The notes below the pieces were generated by a model, which was not told the DNA's origin, ran no database searches, and was given only the letters and a program-made list of their open reading frames with translations. Made by a program: the position numbers and the translations under genes. A stretch of 64,000 nt of DNA from Epichloe hybrida (lineage: Eukaryota > Ascomycota > Sordariomycetes > Hypocreales > Clavicipitaceae). How positions within the stretch are numbered: position 1 is the first letter of the stretch; every line of letters begins with the position of its first letter. The stretch is from contig JAFEKR010000081.1 in assembly GCA_019022495.1 (NCBI GenBank), positions 1 through 64,000 on the forward strand. Reading direction: 5' to 3'. Positions 11,047 through 24,439 of the stretch are shown in pieces.

Positions 11047-11546
11047 TTAGTGTTGTGGCTTGGACTTTTCATCTTAGATACCCTTGCGTGTGTTTTCATT
11101 TTATATTTCATTCTATATTTCATTTTATTTTATATTTACAATGCCAGTATTATGATGTGGTGTGTCTTGTTCTGTCCAGTTACGCACAATGGCTCAAGAT
11201 AGGTGAGTACATGCATTTCACCGCTTAATCCTCCACGCGTTTCTGCCTTTCAATCTTCTTAGTGGTTGCACGTACTAGTAGGAGAGCAATTCTGCCATCA
11301 CTTGGCCCATTTGCTTTGTGGTGCGTGCAGCAGACGTTTTATTCTCTGTGATACATGCTGGCGTGGCACGAAGGGACAAGACGAATCTCGCGTACGAAGT
11401 AACGTGTTGTGAATGACACAATTTTGCAGAATTTCTTCCAGCTTTCATGGCCGTGCGAGTTCCTAAAAAATACAGTCAAGGTAAACCCCCCCCCCCAATC
11501 AAAACAATGGAATGGCACAAGCAAGCCCCGGATAAGATGCCCTCCA
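11047..11546. terminator. Convergent 3' region of MED6 and the aldehyde dehydrogenase
   Basis: 500 bp between converging genes. Immediately after MED6 is an A/T-rich repeated stretch (TATATTTCATTYTATATTTCAT type, 11101-11140) that looks like a poly(A)-signal region. A run of C occurs near 11487-11496. No gene seen. Confidence 0.45.
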
Positions 11547-13204
11547 TCACTTCCTCTTGACAATCTCGAGCAGATCCGACACGGACCAACCCTTCCACCT
11601 CAGCAGGGCGAAGAAGAGCACCGCAACAAGCGACTTGGTCAGCAGACCGCCGAGGCTGAAGACGTCGTTGCCGTTTCTATCAAACGGGACGCTGCTCCGG
11701 CCGCCTGTGGCCTTGACCATGGCGACGGCCTTCCTGTCCGAGTAGGGGGCGTAGCGGACCTTGAGCAGCAGCTCCATCCAGCCGGGGACGTTGACGACAG
11801 TCCTCAGGTGGGTGAACTCCTTGAAGCCATAGGGGCCATGGTAGGCGCCCATGCCGGAGCCGCCGACGCCGCCAAAGGGGGCATCCTTGACCATCATGTG
11901 CAGAATGGCGTCGTTGAAGGTGACGCCGCCCGAGTTGGTCTGGCGCAGAATCTTCTGCTTCTCTTGCTCCGAGGAGGTGAAGCCGTAGAGGGCGAGGGGG
12001 TGATCGTGCTCGGCGGTGTAGGAAATGGCCTGGTCGAGCGTGGCGTCGAGAACGGGCAGGATGGGACCGAAGAGCTCCTCGGAGAGCAGCGGGTCGGAGG
12101 TGGTGACGCCGTCCACAATGGTGGGCGCGAAGAAGCGGTTCTCGGGGTTGCGGTCGCCGCCGTAGACGATGTTGCCCTGCGTGTTCTCGAGGAGGTTGTC
12201 GAGGCGCCGAAAGTGTCTGTCGTTGACGATGCGCGTGGCGTAGGCCGGCTGGCAGGACTGACCGGACCGGTACTGGTCAAAGTATCTGGTGAGGGCGGCG
12301 ATGAACTTGTGCTTGACCGAGGGGTCGACGAAGACGTGGTTGTCGCCGACGCAGATCTGGCCGGCGTTCATGAACTTGGCGTTGGCGATTCTCTTGGCCG
12401 CCAGGTCAATGTCGGCCGAGGGGGTGACGATGGCGGGGCCACGGCCGCCCAGCTCGAGCGTCACCGTGGTCAGGTTGGGCGCGGCCTTGGCGTAGATGAT
12501 TTTGCCGACGGCCGTGGATCCCGTGAAGAAGATGTGATGCCACTTCTGCTCGAGGATGTAGTTCATCTCCTTGGGCCCGGCCGTGACGACGCGGATGGCG
12601 CTCTGGTCGAGATACTTGGGGACAATCTCGGCGATGAGGCGCTCCGAGGCCGGGGCCAGCTCGCTGGGCTTGAGGACGGCGGTGCAGCCGGCCGCGATGG
12701 CGCAGATCATGGGCTCGAATGTCTCCATGAAGGGGTAGTTTCAGGCCGAGATGATGAGGGACACGCCCTTGGGCTCCTTGCGGATGCGGGCGCCGCCAAA
12801 GAGGTTGAAGGGGTCTGTCCGCCGGGGCTTCTCATCCTTGGTCCACTCCTTGATGTGGGCGAGGGCCTCGAGACAGGCGTTCTGGATGCCGGCCACGTCG
12901 ACGGGGAGAGTCTCCTGTCGGTGCTTGTTGAGATCGGCACTGAGGGCCTGGACGATGCGCTCGCGGTTGTCCTCGAGCATCCACCATGTTTTGCGGAGCT
13001 GCTTGATACGCCATTCGAGGTTTTTGGTGCGGTGGGAGCGGAAGGTGGCGGTGACGGTTTTGATGGCCTGGCGAGTTGGATTGATTAGTTTGGTGGGCAA
13101 TGCGGACGATTGCGAGGAATGAAGGAGAGAGAAGGCTGCTTTGTGCCTGCTTTGTGCCTGAAGCTTACCTCGTCGACCTGGGCTTCCGAGCTGTACGACG
13201 ACAT
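11547..13204 (-). CDS. Class-3 fatty aldehyde dehydrogenase (in-frame TGA)
   Basis: NAD(P)-dependent oxidation of fatty aldehydes, HFD1/ALDH3-like. Exon 1 is 13169-13204 (MSSYSSEAQVDE); the intron is 13068-13168 (GTAAGC...CGCCAG); exon 2 is 11547-13067. Total 518 codon positions, normal for the family. Visible landmarks: ALSADLNKHRQET; the cofactor loop FTGSTAVGK; the catalytic Glu in TLELGGRGP; the catalytic Cys in NAGQICVGDN; and the ALDH3 motif PFGGVGGSGMGAYHG. A hydrophobic C-terminal anchor (SLVAVLFFALLRW) suggests ER, lipid-droplet or mitochondrial outer-membrane tail anchoring. Codon 121 (12741-12743) is TGA where the family has Trp in SAWNYPFMETFEP; the frame is otherwise open on both sides. 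This is a nonsense mutation, a sequence error or, less likely, readthrough. As read, the product would stop after 120 residues, before both catalytic residues. Confidence 0.88.
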
Positions 13205-16200
13205 GGCGACGGACGATGTCCTTTTTCTCCTCTTTCTGTTCTCTCTCCTTTTGCGGGCGGACTAGGCGTTCGGTGTCTGAGCACGCGTTGCGTTTTTTCT
13301 TGTTCTCTGATGAAAATTGAGAAGATGAGATACTAGGAACGAGATGGGAATACGGGTGATGAATGAATGCGTCTTCACACGTGCATGATGGTGATGCGCC
13401 ACCCGACCCTGTCCCCATGTCACCGGCCGTGAAAGGATGCCTCGGCAGCTCCATTCCCGGGGGGGAGGGCGGCTTAGAGTTGTCCCGGCCCCGCACACGG
13501 ACTGCAAGTGACTTATTTTGAATTCCTGCTCCACCTTTTCCTACAAGCTGCTCCTACCACCATCGCAACAGCATCTGGTGCAACGTGACGATGGACTCGA
13601 CGATCGAGTCGTTCCTAAGCTGTGCTGAAGGAAAACCTAGTCTTGACGTATTCCAATGACGGTGACGTGGTCCTAGTTGTCTTGATCAAGTGCAAGAGCT
13701 TCAGGAAAAGAAACACATAACAAGCCTGGACATCAAAACGAGCACAATGAGAAAACTGACCGAGGAAGGAAGTCTTCCCGACAGCATGGAGCAGCACGTC
13801 GAATTTTGGCTCAACAGACGACTGCGTTCCCCAGCGACGACCAAATCGTCGGCATCTTAAAGGACGCGCCCCGTTCCTTCATGCTCGCGCCCGAGTTCGA
13901 AAGGGAGTCCTATGGATGGAGTGCCGCCGGAGTGCCCGACGTGATGCACATGAACAAAATTCAATCCCGTCGCTTTTTCGACCTGGACGGATCATGGCAC
14001 CCATGTCGAGCGACTGCGCTTCTGGTTTGACAACCGCATCGGGAGTGCACAGGGTAGGAGTCCTTCGGTTGTTGATGTGTAGTGACGGGACAACGAAAGC
14101 AAAGAAGCCGACAGATCAAAAGTATATCAGAGACCAGTTCACCAAATTCCTTTGCATATACTTGCTCTGGGGTGTTATGAGCCGTGTGCTTTTTACACGA
14201 CAGCTTTCTGTTCAACATGTTGACTCCAATCTCGGAGCTTCTTCTCACCTCGGCTACCCTACATCTGCCAGAACAGACCCATGGTTCTGTAACAGTCATG
14301 CGACGGAGCGTGTGTAGTCAACTTGAAATTACTCGGTACCATAGTGTCCCCAGATCATGTCAGGGTTGAAGAGCGGTTGATTCTGAGTCAAGGCAACTTT
14401 CAAAAGTGTCGGAAAAATCTTGTTCAAACAGACTTAGTAGAGCTGCATCATATCACAAAAAATGCCTTCAAAGCACCATCAGTCACCAACTACGCTTCTT
14501 AGTTGAAGAGAGTCGATGCTCCATTCCAATATCATACCCTCGCAAAGGCTGCGCCAGAACGGACGGATGGCTCCACAACGAGTATCCCTCATCAGGTTTT
14601 CAACATGATGAGATGAATAATGTGTTTAAGTGTCTGGCCACCGACTTCGTCTCTCACTCCCACTTCTCACGCAACTCGTCTGTTCGATCAAGGCTGCCGA
14701 CTCTATTTCTACAGCAAGAAAGATGTTCACTGACCCGAGCAACTAGCATCTGACTACCCTGGACGCATTGCAAACCACATGTAGTCCATTCCATACGTCA
14801 AGGTTTGCCACTCGGTCTCTTGACGTGACCAAGAGGGGCTCGGGGACCGGTGAAACCTCCGTTGATGTATCATTCGAGCGGGGGTATTGGCGCAATGCTA
14901 TCAAAGCCGAGTCACTCTAATATTGGTCCGAAGTCTCATAATCTGGAAGTACGCAGGTGCAAAAGTCTACTTCGGTCCTAGTCCAGGGCAATCAAGCCCT
15001 TTGGTAAGCACGCTCTTGGAGCAGTGGTGTGCGGTATTCACTCCAAGACTCTGTACTTGGCAACTGATTACCGCGGCTTCTTTCATGGTTCTGAACTGGG
15101 ATATGACATGTCTACCAGTCCTATACGGCGAGGAGAAATGTCATGCCGATGAATCCGAGCGAGACATCTGCTGAATGCCAAGGAAGGTGCTCGAGTGAAG
15201 TGACGTTGACAGGAAATAATCCGGCTCGGACCCAGATTAGTCGTGTGCATTTGGAGCTGGACCGGAGCAACAGGAGCCGGGTCTCGACTCAACAAGATCT
15301 GACAGCAACCATTTCGATATGAAGTGGAAAACTGCTAGGTCTTACGATCTGAAAGATGGGCAGAGAACAAGAGCAGGACCCGCCTGTTTGCAGCAGCCAC
15401 AGCATCACCATTACAGGATCAGAGAATGCCAGAACAGTGCTCGTGGCGCCATGACTAGTGGAAGGAGAAGTGTGAGGAGCGGGGATAGTCAGGGCAGAGG
15501 AGAGCAGATTGTGAGCGAGTAAAGCATGGCGTACTGCTTGCCAGTCCTCAAGCCGCGGGTTGTGTCGACGTATCCACGCCAGTGATAGCCATTGGGTCAA
15601 GTGAATGCCGAGGGCGTTCGGAATCAGCAAGATGCATCCGCTGGCAAAAAGGACCGTCAGACAAGAAAGATGAGGCTTGGCCGTTGAATGTACGTGATAT
15701 CTGATATACGCTTCCCATCAGGGTCTTGGACGGATGTGTGTTGCATATCCAAATGCCCGGTTTTGGTACCTGGATTCGGACAAATGTTTCGTGTGCCTGA
15801 TGTACCTGAATGTAGACTGGAGATAGATACACCACCAAGAAGGCAATAAAAAAGAAAATCCGTTCTTTCTTGGCAACGTCTCCAATGCACGCTCGGACGT
15901 TGTGAACACAAGTCAACGGGCGATCTTGAGCTGCAGAAGGTGTATTGGCTGCTGCTGCTGCATGAAGGGAAGACTAGGACGAAATAATGGTGTGTACGTT
16001 CACCTACATATCAAGCTAACGAGAAGATAGAGAGAGCCACGATTGTAGCGGCGCGGTGCGGTACGATGCGTCTACTGTGGGTGTTAAAGAGTACATACGT
16101 GAGGTCCCCGAGCCATCCCTCTCAGCGTTGCTGGCTTTCCTCATGTGGGGATGCGGGAGGAGCACGGCTTTCTGAGGATTGACAGATTATTTTTGTTTTT

Positions 16201-16800
16201 TTTTGAGAAAAATCGAGGGTAGGTTGTGGGACTTTCTTTTTCCATCTACCGCCCACCCATGGCGTTCAGGTATCTAGTCGATCAGTTTCACCCTTCTTAC
16301 TGTGTATGTGCTTATTTCAAAGGATACAACTGGAAACAACCTGCGACCTTGGGTTGGACATGCTTAGATATGGGCAGGTCATCTTTTGACTTTTCGCAAG
16401 GTTCCAACGAAATATGAAACTTCGGGCAGGTTTTACAACTCGCATTGTCAGGAGTTGTGAAAGCTACTTACAAGTCAATTTGTTGATTATGAGATCCGCT
16501 TATGGTGGATTCAACTTTTTTTGGTGCTTTGTCACGAACAGGGGGGGACAAACGCGATTGCAGCAAAAGGGGTCGAAGCCGTGGAGAACAGAAAATCCCG
16601 ATTTGGACAAAGAACATATGCACCTTGTACGCACGACGTTGTTGATGACGAACGATTGAGATCGGATTAGGCGAGAGGGGAGGCCGGGACGAGAGGGACT
16701 GCAAGCTAAGATGGGTAGAGAAGAATGTAATCCGTACCCAGGTATCCAATGGCCATCGCGCTGCAGGCGGGTCGCGCGGTAGGGGGTGAAGTATACCGTA
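13205..16800. other. Gene desert, left part
   Basis: Starts with the aldehyde dehydrogenase promoter and then shows no gene I can support. All open frames are short (at most about 130 codons), without recognisable domains or paired splice signals. A 74-codon ATG frame at 13806-14030 beginning MAQQTTAFPSDDQIV has no family I know. No terminal inverted repeats or transposase segments were seen. Confidence 0.45.
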
Positions 16801-16887
16801 CGGACAACGAAATTGCATTGACGATTGGATAATGGGAGGACCAGAGATGTGATTGCCCTAAGGCTGGCGTCCATCAAGCCATGTGTT

Positions 16888-16910
16888 GGTGGTGGTGGTG
16901 GTGGTGGTGG
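16888..16910 (+). repeat. (GGT)n microsatellite
   Basis: Seven perfect GGT units followed by GG, within TGTTGGT...GGCAAC. Intergenic. Confidence 0.9.
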
Positions 16911-18645
16911 CAACGAAAAGCGGAGTTGGTGGAAGGAGGTTGGTTGTGTTGATAACAACTTCGTCAAGCAGGTTGTACCTGCGCCAACTTGGCAAGAAAC
17001 AAAGCAACGCCCACTGTAAGGGACAACAGATAGAAGACGGCGGTCAATGCATGGACAGAATTGGCATAGAGCGTAATCTGTACCGATTGGAGCTTTGGTC
17101 GAATATTAAACGGGACCTGTAATCCGTACTTGGTATCTCGAATGGCTCGTTCGACGTCCATGCATGGTTGGGCCGGGTTAATTGTTCTTAATCGGGATTA
17201 GGACAAGGAACTGGGTGGGTTGGAGGCGGCAATATAAAAATTCATAGCAGGAAATAAAAATGATGGTGTGTGACCTCTCAACGAAAAAAATGCTTCAGGA
17301 GTACCCAGCATCGAAGCCGTGGCTCCAGTAACCGTCTCATCTCGCTCGAAGCCGAAGGTGAACACGACCTGATCTGTGCAGCCCCTGCGGTGATAGGCAG
17401 CGGTAGAGGGCTGGACGGCTGAACGGCTCTGGTACTAATATCATCGGAAAGGTAAATGCCCATGGCAAATGGAGGGGAATGCCATGTTGGTGGCTACAAC
17501 TTACCCACGGGGCTGAATCAGATGTACTTAGCGGGTGGAAAGCACGGGATAAACGGAGGAAAGGCAGTTCCAGTCTTAACTTCCTTGTCAGTCTGTCTCG
17601 GCTCGGGTGAGCTAGCTCGCAGTGATATTGGACGCTCACAAATAAGTGCAATCATAAGTGCACTGTCAAAGGGGTGTCCACGAAGAAGAGCGTCAAAAAA
17701 GTGTCAAAAGCAGCAATAGCCAGAAAATCGCAACGACATGGCAATGCATTAGGCTGGAGCGTCTGTCCAGAAGCGGGTGCCTTGTTTGCACGCGTGCGCA
17801 CACATTTTGGCAAATGTGTGGCTGTTTTGGTAGACACAAAAAGGCCTTCCCGACAAATTGCACTAGTGTCATCGCTGTGATCCGTACCAGGGTGCCAGGG
17901 TCATGGAACCAAGATCAAGCCCGCCACTGTGGGGTTTGCGGCTGATGACGCTTGTTGCTTGTCTGGCTGTCTGGCTGTCTGTAGTTGCTGAGTTTGGGAT
18001 GCTCGTTGTCTAATCTGTAGTAGGCGGCAAGTCGATTCTCACCTCTCACGTCATCTCGCGGACTTGGCCGGAGGGGAGCATTTGGTCGACAAGTCAGGAG
18101 ATCAACATTCATGCATACCGAGGATTCCTTCCTTCTATCCATGACAGCTATTCTTGCAGTGGCTAAACCCTTGACGAGCTGAAAATGCAGGCACGGTAAC
18201 GGAAAAAGGCTGACTCAACGTACAGGAACATTCGAGGTTTGTGGGGACCCTTGTTGGGGACCCTGACGTCCTCGAGTATCTGGATGCGTCGTCGATCTCG
18301 GAGCTGTAGAATACGCTGCGGAAGCAAAGTCCCGAAGGCAGACCTTGGTAATGGTAAGACTGGGGCATGAAGTTACGAACGGTGTCCATAGTTCATGCGA
18401 GAGTAACTTTCCATCACACCGACCCAACGGTGACGTCAATTGACTAGGGCGGTCGGAGGGGCTGGGCCGTGAGAATTCGGTTGGTCTGGTTCGTTGGGAT
18501 GGCTGGAGTTGGCGTCGACGTCGACGTTGAGTCGTCGTCCACGAAGACTGGTGAGACCGCGTGGTAAACTAATGCATGGCAAAAACTTCCTGTTGCCACC
18601 AGACCAGTTCGAGTTGCCAGTAAGAAGAGCCGGCCGCCAGGTCAC

Positions 18646-18695
18646 CCAGGTGCCAGGTGCCCGCCAGGTGCCCGCCAGGTGCCCGCCAGATGCCA
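18646..18695 (+). repeat. 11-bp minisatellite CCAGGTGCCCG
   Basis: Three exact CCAGGTGCCCG units (18653-18685) flanked by partial units (CCAGGTG before, CCAGATGCCAG after). Intergenic. Confidence 0.85.
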
Positions 18696-19633
18696 GCCTA
18701 GCCCAACCCCGCCGGCTGCCTTCACTCGCATTACTGCACCACCAAAATATCCTGCCGTGGCGTATCTTGCGAACCTCAGCCCCAGCCCAGGCTAGATCAT
18801 GAGCCTTTTTTTCGTTCTATCCTAGGGCCGATTATTGCTGCAGTGTTTCCTGTCTGATCTCGCCAAGCGTCGTTTTCAACAGTACCGACCCGTCGGTCCA
18901 CGAACCAAAGCTTCGGATACTAGATGGCGTTGCACCACTCACTCCACTGCACTGCAACTACCCCGGCCGTTGGTCGTTCACACCTCGCTCAACATGATAC
19001 ACTTTTTTAATGCCATTCGTGGGGTGTTTGTTGTAATTTTTTTCCTTTTGGTTTGGCGGCTCTACTCCATAGGGGTGCACTCGCGATGGTTTCTCTTGGT
19101 ACTGATTGTCGACGGCAAATTCATCCCACGTCATTCCAGAAACCGACAGGGCATGTCCCTCGCCGGATCATTTTCGTGGCGCGAGTGCGATGCTGTATTA
19201 TCAGAGGCACATTGGGACATACACTGACGCTCAGGCACAACAACTGAAATACCATGCTCAACTACGACACGACAGATCCGATGGGTGGATGGTGCCAGCA
19301 CCAATAAGCCTTGTCTGTAAGGCAATACCGACTATTAGAAATCATGGACGGAACTGCCAGAAGCCGACCAGCAGCCACGGCAAGAGGCGATGGGACACTA
19401 GACGTTATAAAGCCCACGGTTCATTGTCTATTGTTCAGCCGCAAGTCGCCTTAATCGTTCAATCGTCAGACTGCTGAGTAACGGGAGTCAGGCGCCACAT
19501 CCCTTGAGTGGCACATCTGCCACGTTCGCGGGATAATAAGTTGTGACAAAGCATCAAGCGCATGAAGGCGCGCGGGCAGCAACTTATTCAGCGATGGCTA
19601 CCAAATGCGTACTATATGCTATAACAACTCCAG

Positions 19634-19650
19634 GTACCACCAAGTGGTAC
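19634..19650. repeat. Short perfect inverted repeat
   Basis: GTACCAC-CAA-GTGGTAC: 7-bp perfect arms with a 3-base spacer. It could be a dimeric-factor site or chance. Confidence 0.5.
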
Positions 19651-22600
19651 AGGAGCCATTTCCCCCCCCCCCTTCTTTCACCTTTTTCCACATCTTCCCT
19701 TCCGGTGCCATCAGCGTGAGACTAACAACGAGACCCTTCTTCGTTAAAAAAGAAAGAAAGAAGAAGGCAAGCATTTACTACAGCCACTACGAGATGGGAG
19801 CGGGGGACGACGGGGCGGCGCTAAGCTATCCGTACTAGTTTGGGGGTGGTGTTTCTTCCTTCCTTTCTTTTTTTTCATTATCCCAACTCCTGCTCCCCTA
19901 CATCTGCTGGATTGCACTAAAGCCAACGGTCTTGCCGCAATGGTACTGCCATGGCGTGCCTTGCGTCAAGTTGAGAATGTTGAGATGTGTGGAGGAGGGC
20001 CGTGCTTGACAGACGCCTGCGATATATTTTCTTTGTTGCTAGCTGCATCTCCCAGCACACCAATTCCGTGCTCTGGCAGATCAGGGTAGTGGCGCCTGTG
20101 TATTCGGAGTAATGGTAGTAGTTTGAAACACACACTTGTCCACCAACATGCATATCTGTCACTTGTGAACCCCGGTAAACTCCAGACAGATCAAGGGTAG
20201 CCGACAGAAGACGATCTGGAAAGGCTAACGCGAGACTAGAAATGCTTAATGCATGGCGCACTAGGTGGACTGTGCCCGATGTGTGCATCTAGCCAGACAG
20301 CCAGGAGTCCAGGATCTCAAGCTCTTAGCTACTCGGCGACCACGACATCCATCAACATGGTGATATCATGCAACCCAGCGATGCCACCGTCCGTGCCCTG
20401 GAGGGGAATTGAGAAGAAGAAGAAAACTGTACAAAAAAAAAAAAAAAATCGAATCCTCATACCCGTTGTGCGTGGACGTGAGGTTTCTGTAGCGGATGCA
20501 GGCACCAGAACAGCTTGCAGCAAAGAGATTCTATTCGGGAGCGGTGCCTGGGCGAGAAAAGAAAAAAAAACATGGACAAGAACGATGCACGCTGACTTGA
20601 TCATCTTTGCGGTGGAAGTTGACCCAGAAGACAGCTGAATTTTGGCTGTACTAGCATGTCACACAGCCGCAGGTCGCTTCCCGGAACTCTATCAGATATG
20701 CGGCGACAAGACGTTCTTGCTCTCTCGAGTGAAAACATGTCTCCGTGGATGATTTCGACCACGGCTGAACAAAAGTCTGGTGATGGACGAAGACGCTGGT
20801 TAGCACCCTAAAAAAAATCCCCCCCTTGACCTGCGATGAGTCGAAAACCTCCATCAAAGCAGAAGTCTCAGACCCTTTGAGCCTCGTCTAGGCCGTGTTC
20901 CTTTTCTTATCCGTTCTCGTAGGTAGCATTTGGAGGGCGGATCAGAACACTCAAGCGCCGGATCGTGTGCAGCTAAAAGATAAAGCCGTATCAGTAAACC
21001 ACTTGTCGTGACGCCCGACCTAAAGCCCCCCCCCCTCCTGCACATGCGCGAGGAAAAGAAACAAAAAAAAAAGGGGGAAATCCACCGTAGACTGCAGCAG
21101 AATCATGGCATCATCGAAAGCCTCTACTTGAGATGGCCGGCGATTCAATGCGCTGGGAAAGAGGGGAAAATTACCTTGTCCATGCACGATTTCCCAACAT
21201 TGCATCGTGATGAGTTGAGCGAGTGTGAGCATAAGAGCTAGGCAAGAGGGGAATCTAGGAGATGATGACTTTTGGACTTGCACTGCCTGCCGCGCTACGC
21301 AAGACCATTTCCGAATCTGACGACCCTCCCCCCCCGAGTTCTAGACACCCCGGATGTTGCATGTAAGAAACCAACCTCCTAATCCACCAGTTTCACGTCG
21401 CAAAGGCAGGCACCGAAACCTTCTTCGGCCGAAAAAAAAAAAAAAAAACCGGCAGGAAGAACGCTGCGGATCAGACTCCGTACCGCACGCCGTTTACCGT
21501 CACGTCACAGAAGCACGTCCCAAAGACTGCACACGACCGAGGACACAAGTGACACAAAGGGAGACTCCGTACCCATGGATCGTCGGAGACAAGGACAGGA
21601 AACAGGAGTTGAAGCCATTGTCTTTCCCAGACAAGCCCACCAACTTGCCGTCATAACCCATGACAAGCCCGGGTATAACACGGGGAGGTAGGCACGGCGA
21701 GGAGAAACCAGACGGGTTTGGAAAAAAAAGTGTTGAACCCAGTCATTTGCCCAGCGGTTGTTTCGAAGACGCCTTGGCAACCATGTTTCAGAAGGAAAGG
21801 AAATCAGCCGACGCCCCATACTCCGTACACAAGGGCACGTACATATTAACACCTCTGTGTGCGGTTGGTATTTACGGGCCGGGAACGGATGGAAACGCGA
21901 CGAACGCTGCCTTGCGCAGCCGGGCGGGCGTGTTATTCGGGCCGCTGGCGCAAGTCCGTGGACAAAAGACGCGCATCCGTCAAATTTCTTTATATGTAAA
22001 ATGTTGCACATCCGCCGCTGCCTACGGAGTACGTTCCGGCCTCGGCTTACGGATTAAAAAACGACACGCCCTCTAAACCCTTGTTTTCAAATGGCTGGTA
22101 TACCAGTCCCTACCCTACGTCCACGTCCCTGCTTTAACTGCGATTTTATTCACCAGATTGACCTTGAATATAGGTATTAAGAATTGCAAACAACACGGGC
22201 CCCACTGAAATCCTGAGGGTGGGTCGCCCTGCGGATGCGCGTCTAGTTGTCCGCAGTTTGTGCCGTGCGCACGGCCCCCCCCCGCCGCCCAGGGGGTGGG
22301 GACCTCGAGCCCATGTACAACAGCTCATGAGTGGCTGGCTAATCCCGTCTGGCCTTGTCGAAAAACGGCCAACTAGCTAGTTGCCCCCGTTCTCCATACG
22401 GAGACTTACTTGCGAAACACGAGACCCTTGGGGAACCGGGAATTTTCCCCCTCCCCCCCAACAAATGAGTAAGCAGCATCTTTATCCTCTTCCCCCATCG
22501 GGAGATTGATTCATCGGGAACGTCTGCGCCCACAAAAAAAAATCATTTTTTTCTGTTGCAATCATTGTCAGCGTGTGCGGGGCCAGCCAGACGGGATGGC

Positions 22601-23117
22601 GCAAGCGATTTCCCCAACTCTCCAGAACCTAGGTGACCTTCTATAAAATACATAGTATGACACGTAATTCGCGCGGGAAATCACCATGAAGCCTTCCTTT
22701 TTTACACTCCCCCGAAAAAAAAAAGGGGTCCTGTCCTCGCACGACATTTCTACAAAGTATGCCGTGCCCAAACGGGTTATATGTACGGAGCGTCAAGGGG
22801 AATTTTTTTTTTTTTTTTTGCTGGTCTTGTGATGCTTTCTCGTGCGACCTCCCCACTGACCCCGGTTCCCCCCCGCAAGGATTATCGTTGCAGTTGTCGT
22901 GCATTGCAGCCCGGATAAGTGGGAAAGCTGGCTGGTCTGGTTCTGATAGGGCAGCGCGGCGAAGAGTCAGGGGCCATGCATTACTGTACATAACCGTTGG
23001 GTAGGGCGCGGCGACCTGCTTGGATTCTTTTTTTTTTTTTGATTTTTGATTTTTTTGGGTGCCGCACTGCGGCCGCACTGCGGGCCCGCACTGAAACTTC
23101 GGCTCTCCGTGGATTTA

Positions 23118-23137
23118 GAGATGAGATGAGATGAGAT
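23118..23137 (+). repeat. (GAGAT)4 microsatellite
   Basis: Four tandem GAGAT units followed by CTCAGATGG. Intergenic. Confidence 0.75.
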
Positions 23138-24130
23138 CTCAGATGGCGTGCGAGTCCAAAGCTGATGATGGCAAGAATCGGCGTCTTGACAAGGCAAAGC
23201 CCATTTAGATGAGATGATTGCTGGTTCAAAGGAAACGGATTGTGTCCCGGGTCGCGGCACGTCACCGTTTCTGCTAATGTGCTCGTACTCGGTACGCAAA
23301 CCCCCCCCCCCCCCCTTCCCAAAGAAAAACCGTAGCATTGCATCGTTCTCGTGGTATAGCAGCTAGTCCGAGCGAAGACCTGGGGAAGGATTTGAGTATA
23401 CATACGGACTACATGCGGCGGGAGTTGCGAGTACGAACTGAGCACGGAGTCCGGATAAGGTATATTGCTGATATTATTACTTCTCTCGCCGACCCGGTCG
23501 CGCCCCTGGTGTAGCAGTCTGGAGATATTACCGCCTTGTTGGAGTGAGTGCACACGTTTCAACACAACAACGACATACACACATATTAACACGGGGCGGG
23601 CAATTGACGGATCAGTAAGTCCATTCGAGCGGTTTTGTCCTTGATTTTCTCCACTGGTAATTGGCCGCGTTTCTCTCGCCAATCAAAAAGAGTTCACGCC
23701 CACGCCCCCCCCCTCCGATATGCTTCGCTTGATCCATCCCGGGTCACTTAATCGTCATTTTGATTTCTGTCGCTTGATTTATGCGCCAGCGGCAAATACG
23801 CACCATCTACCTGGATGCTTTCGGCCTAAAACTGACTAATCAATTACCAATGACTTGGATACACCAACCTGTCCATCGGCCGGACGGGCAAATGCAACGT
23901 CGGCTCGCTAGCGTATCTTTGCAGGAAATCGAACTGGATGTCGCTCGAATCTCTTCATTCTCCCCGCCCTGTTCACGTTCAGCTTCACTGAGCGCGGTGA
24001 GAGGGTAGTGCCTGATGAACTTCGCGACGAGTAAATACCCGAGTGACATAACCCTGTCAGGCTCAGGCCCGAATTTGGTGCGGATCCTTACATACGGGGG
24101 GGGGGAACATGCGGGCGAACATCATGTCCT

Positions 24131-24187
24131 GCGCGCTGCACCGCGCTGCACTGCACCGCACCGCACCGCACCGCACCGCACCGCACC
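24131..24187 (+). repeat. CCGCA pentanucleotide array with degenerate left edge
   Basis: Six perfect CCGCA units at 24156-24185, preceded by related GCGCTGCA/CTGCA variants from 24131. The gradient from degenerate to perfect units suggests recent slippage on the right side. Confidence 0.9.
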
Positions 24188-24439
24188 TTGCCGTATTACC
24201 GCATAAGACATGATATGCTTGTTGACGTGAGGCTGCATATCAAGAGGCGCAGAAGGGTGTCGTGGACCAGGTAGCCGGGTTTACCACTGCGCCCACTCTA
24301 ATACCAGGGGGGCGGCTGCAGCTCAACTTTTCGCCCAGTCAATGTCGGGCCCCCAGTTTCTGGGGCCTTCGTTCAAAGCGTGCTGCCTGTGGCTTCGCGG
24401 GCCATGATCCTGACGCTGGCTTGGGTTGGTTGCTGGATT

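Noticed and set aside
12741..12743. Selenocysteine or programmed readthrough at the TGA of the aldehyde dehydrogenase
   Set aside because: Fungi of this group have no known selenoprotein machinery, the family residue is Trp, and the following bases (AAC) are not the CTA-type readthrough context.
11409..13088. 559-codon plus-strand frame opposite the aldehyde dehydrogenase
   Set aside because: It is the antisense shadow of the GC-rich dehydrogenase exon (Gly/Val/Asp-rich repetitive sequence).
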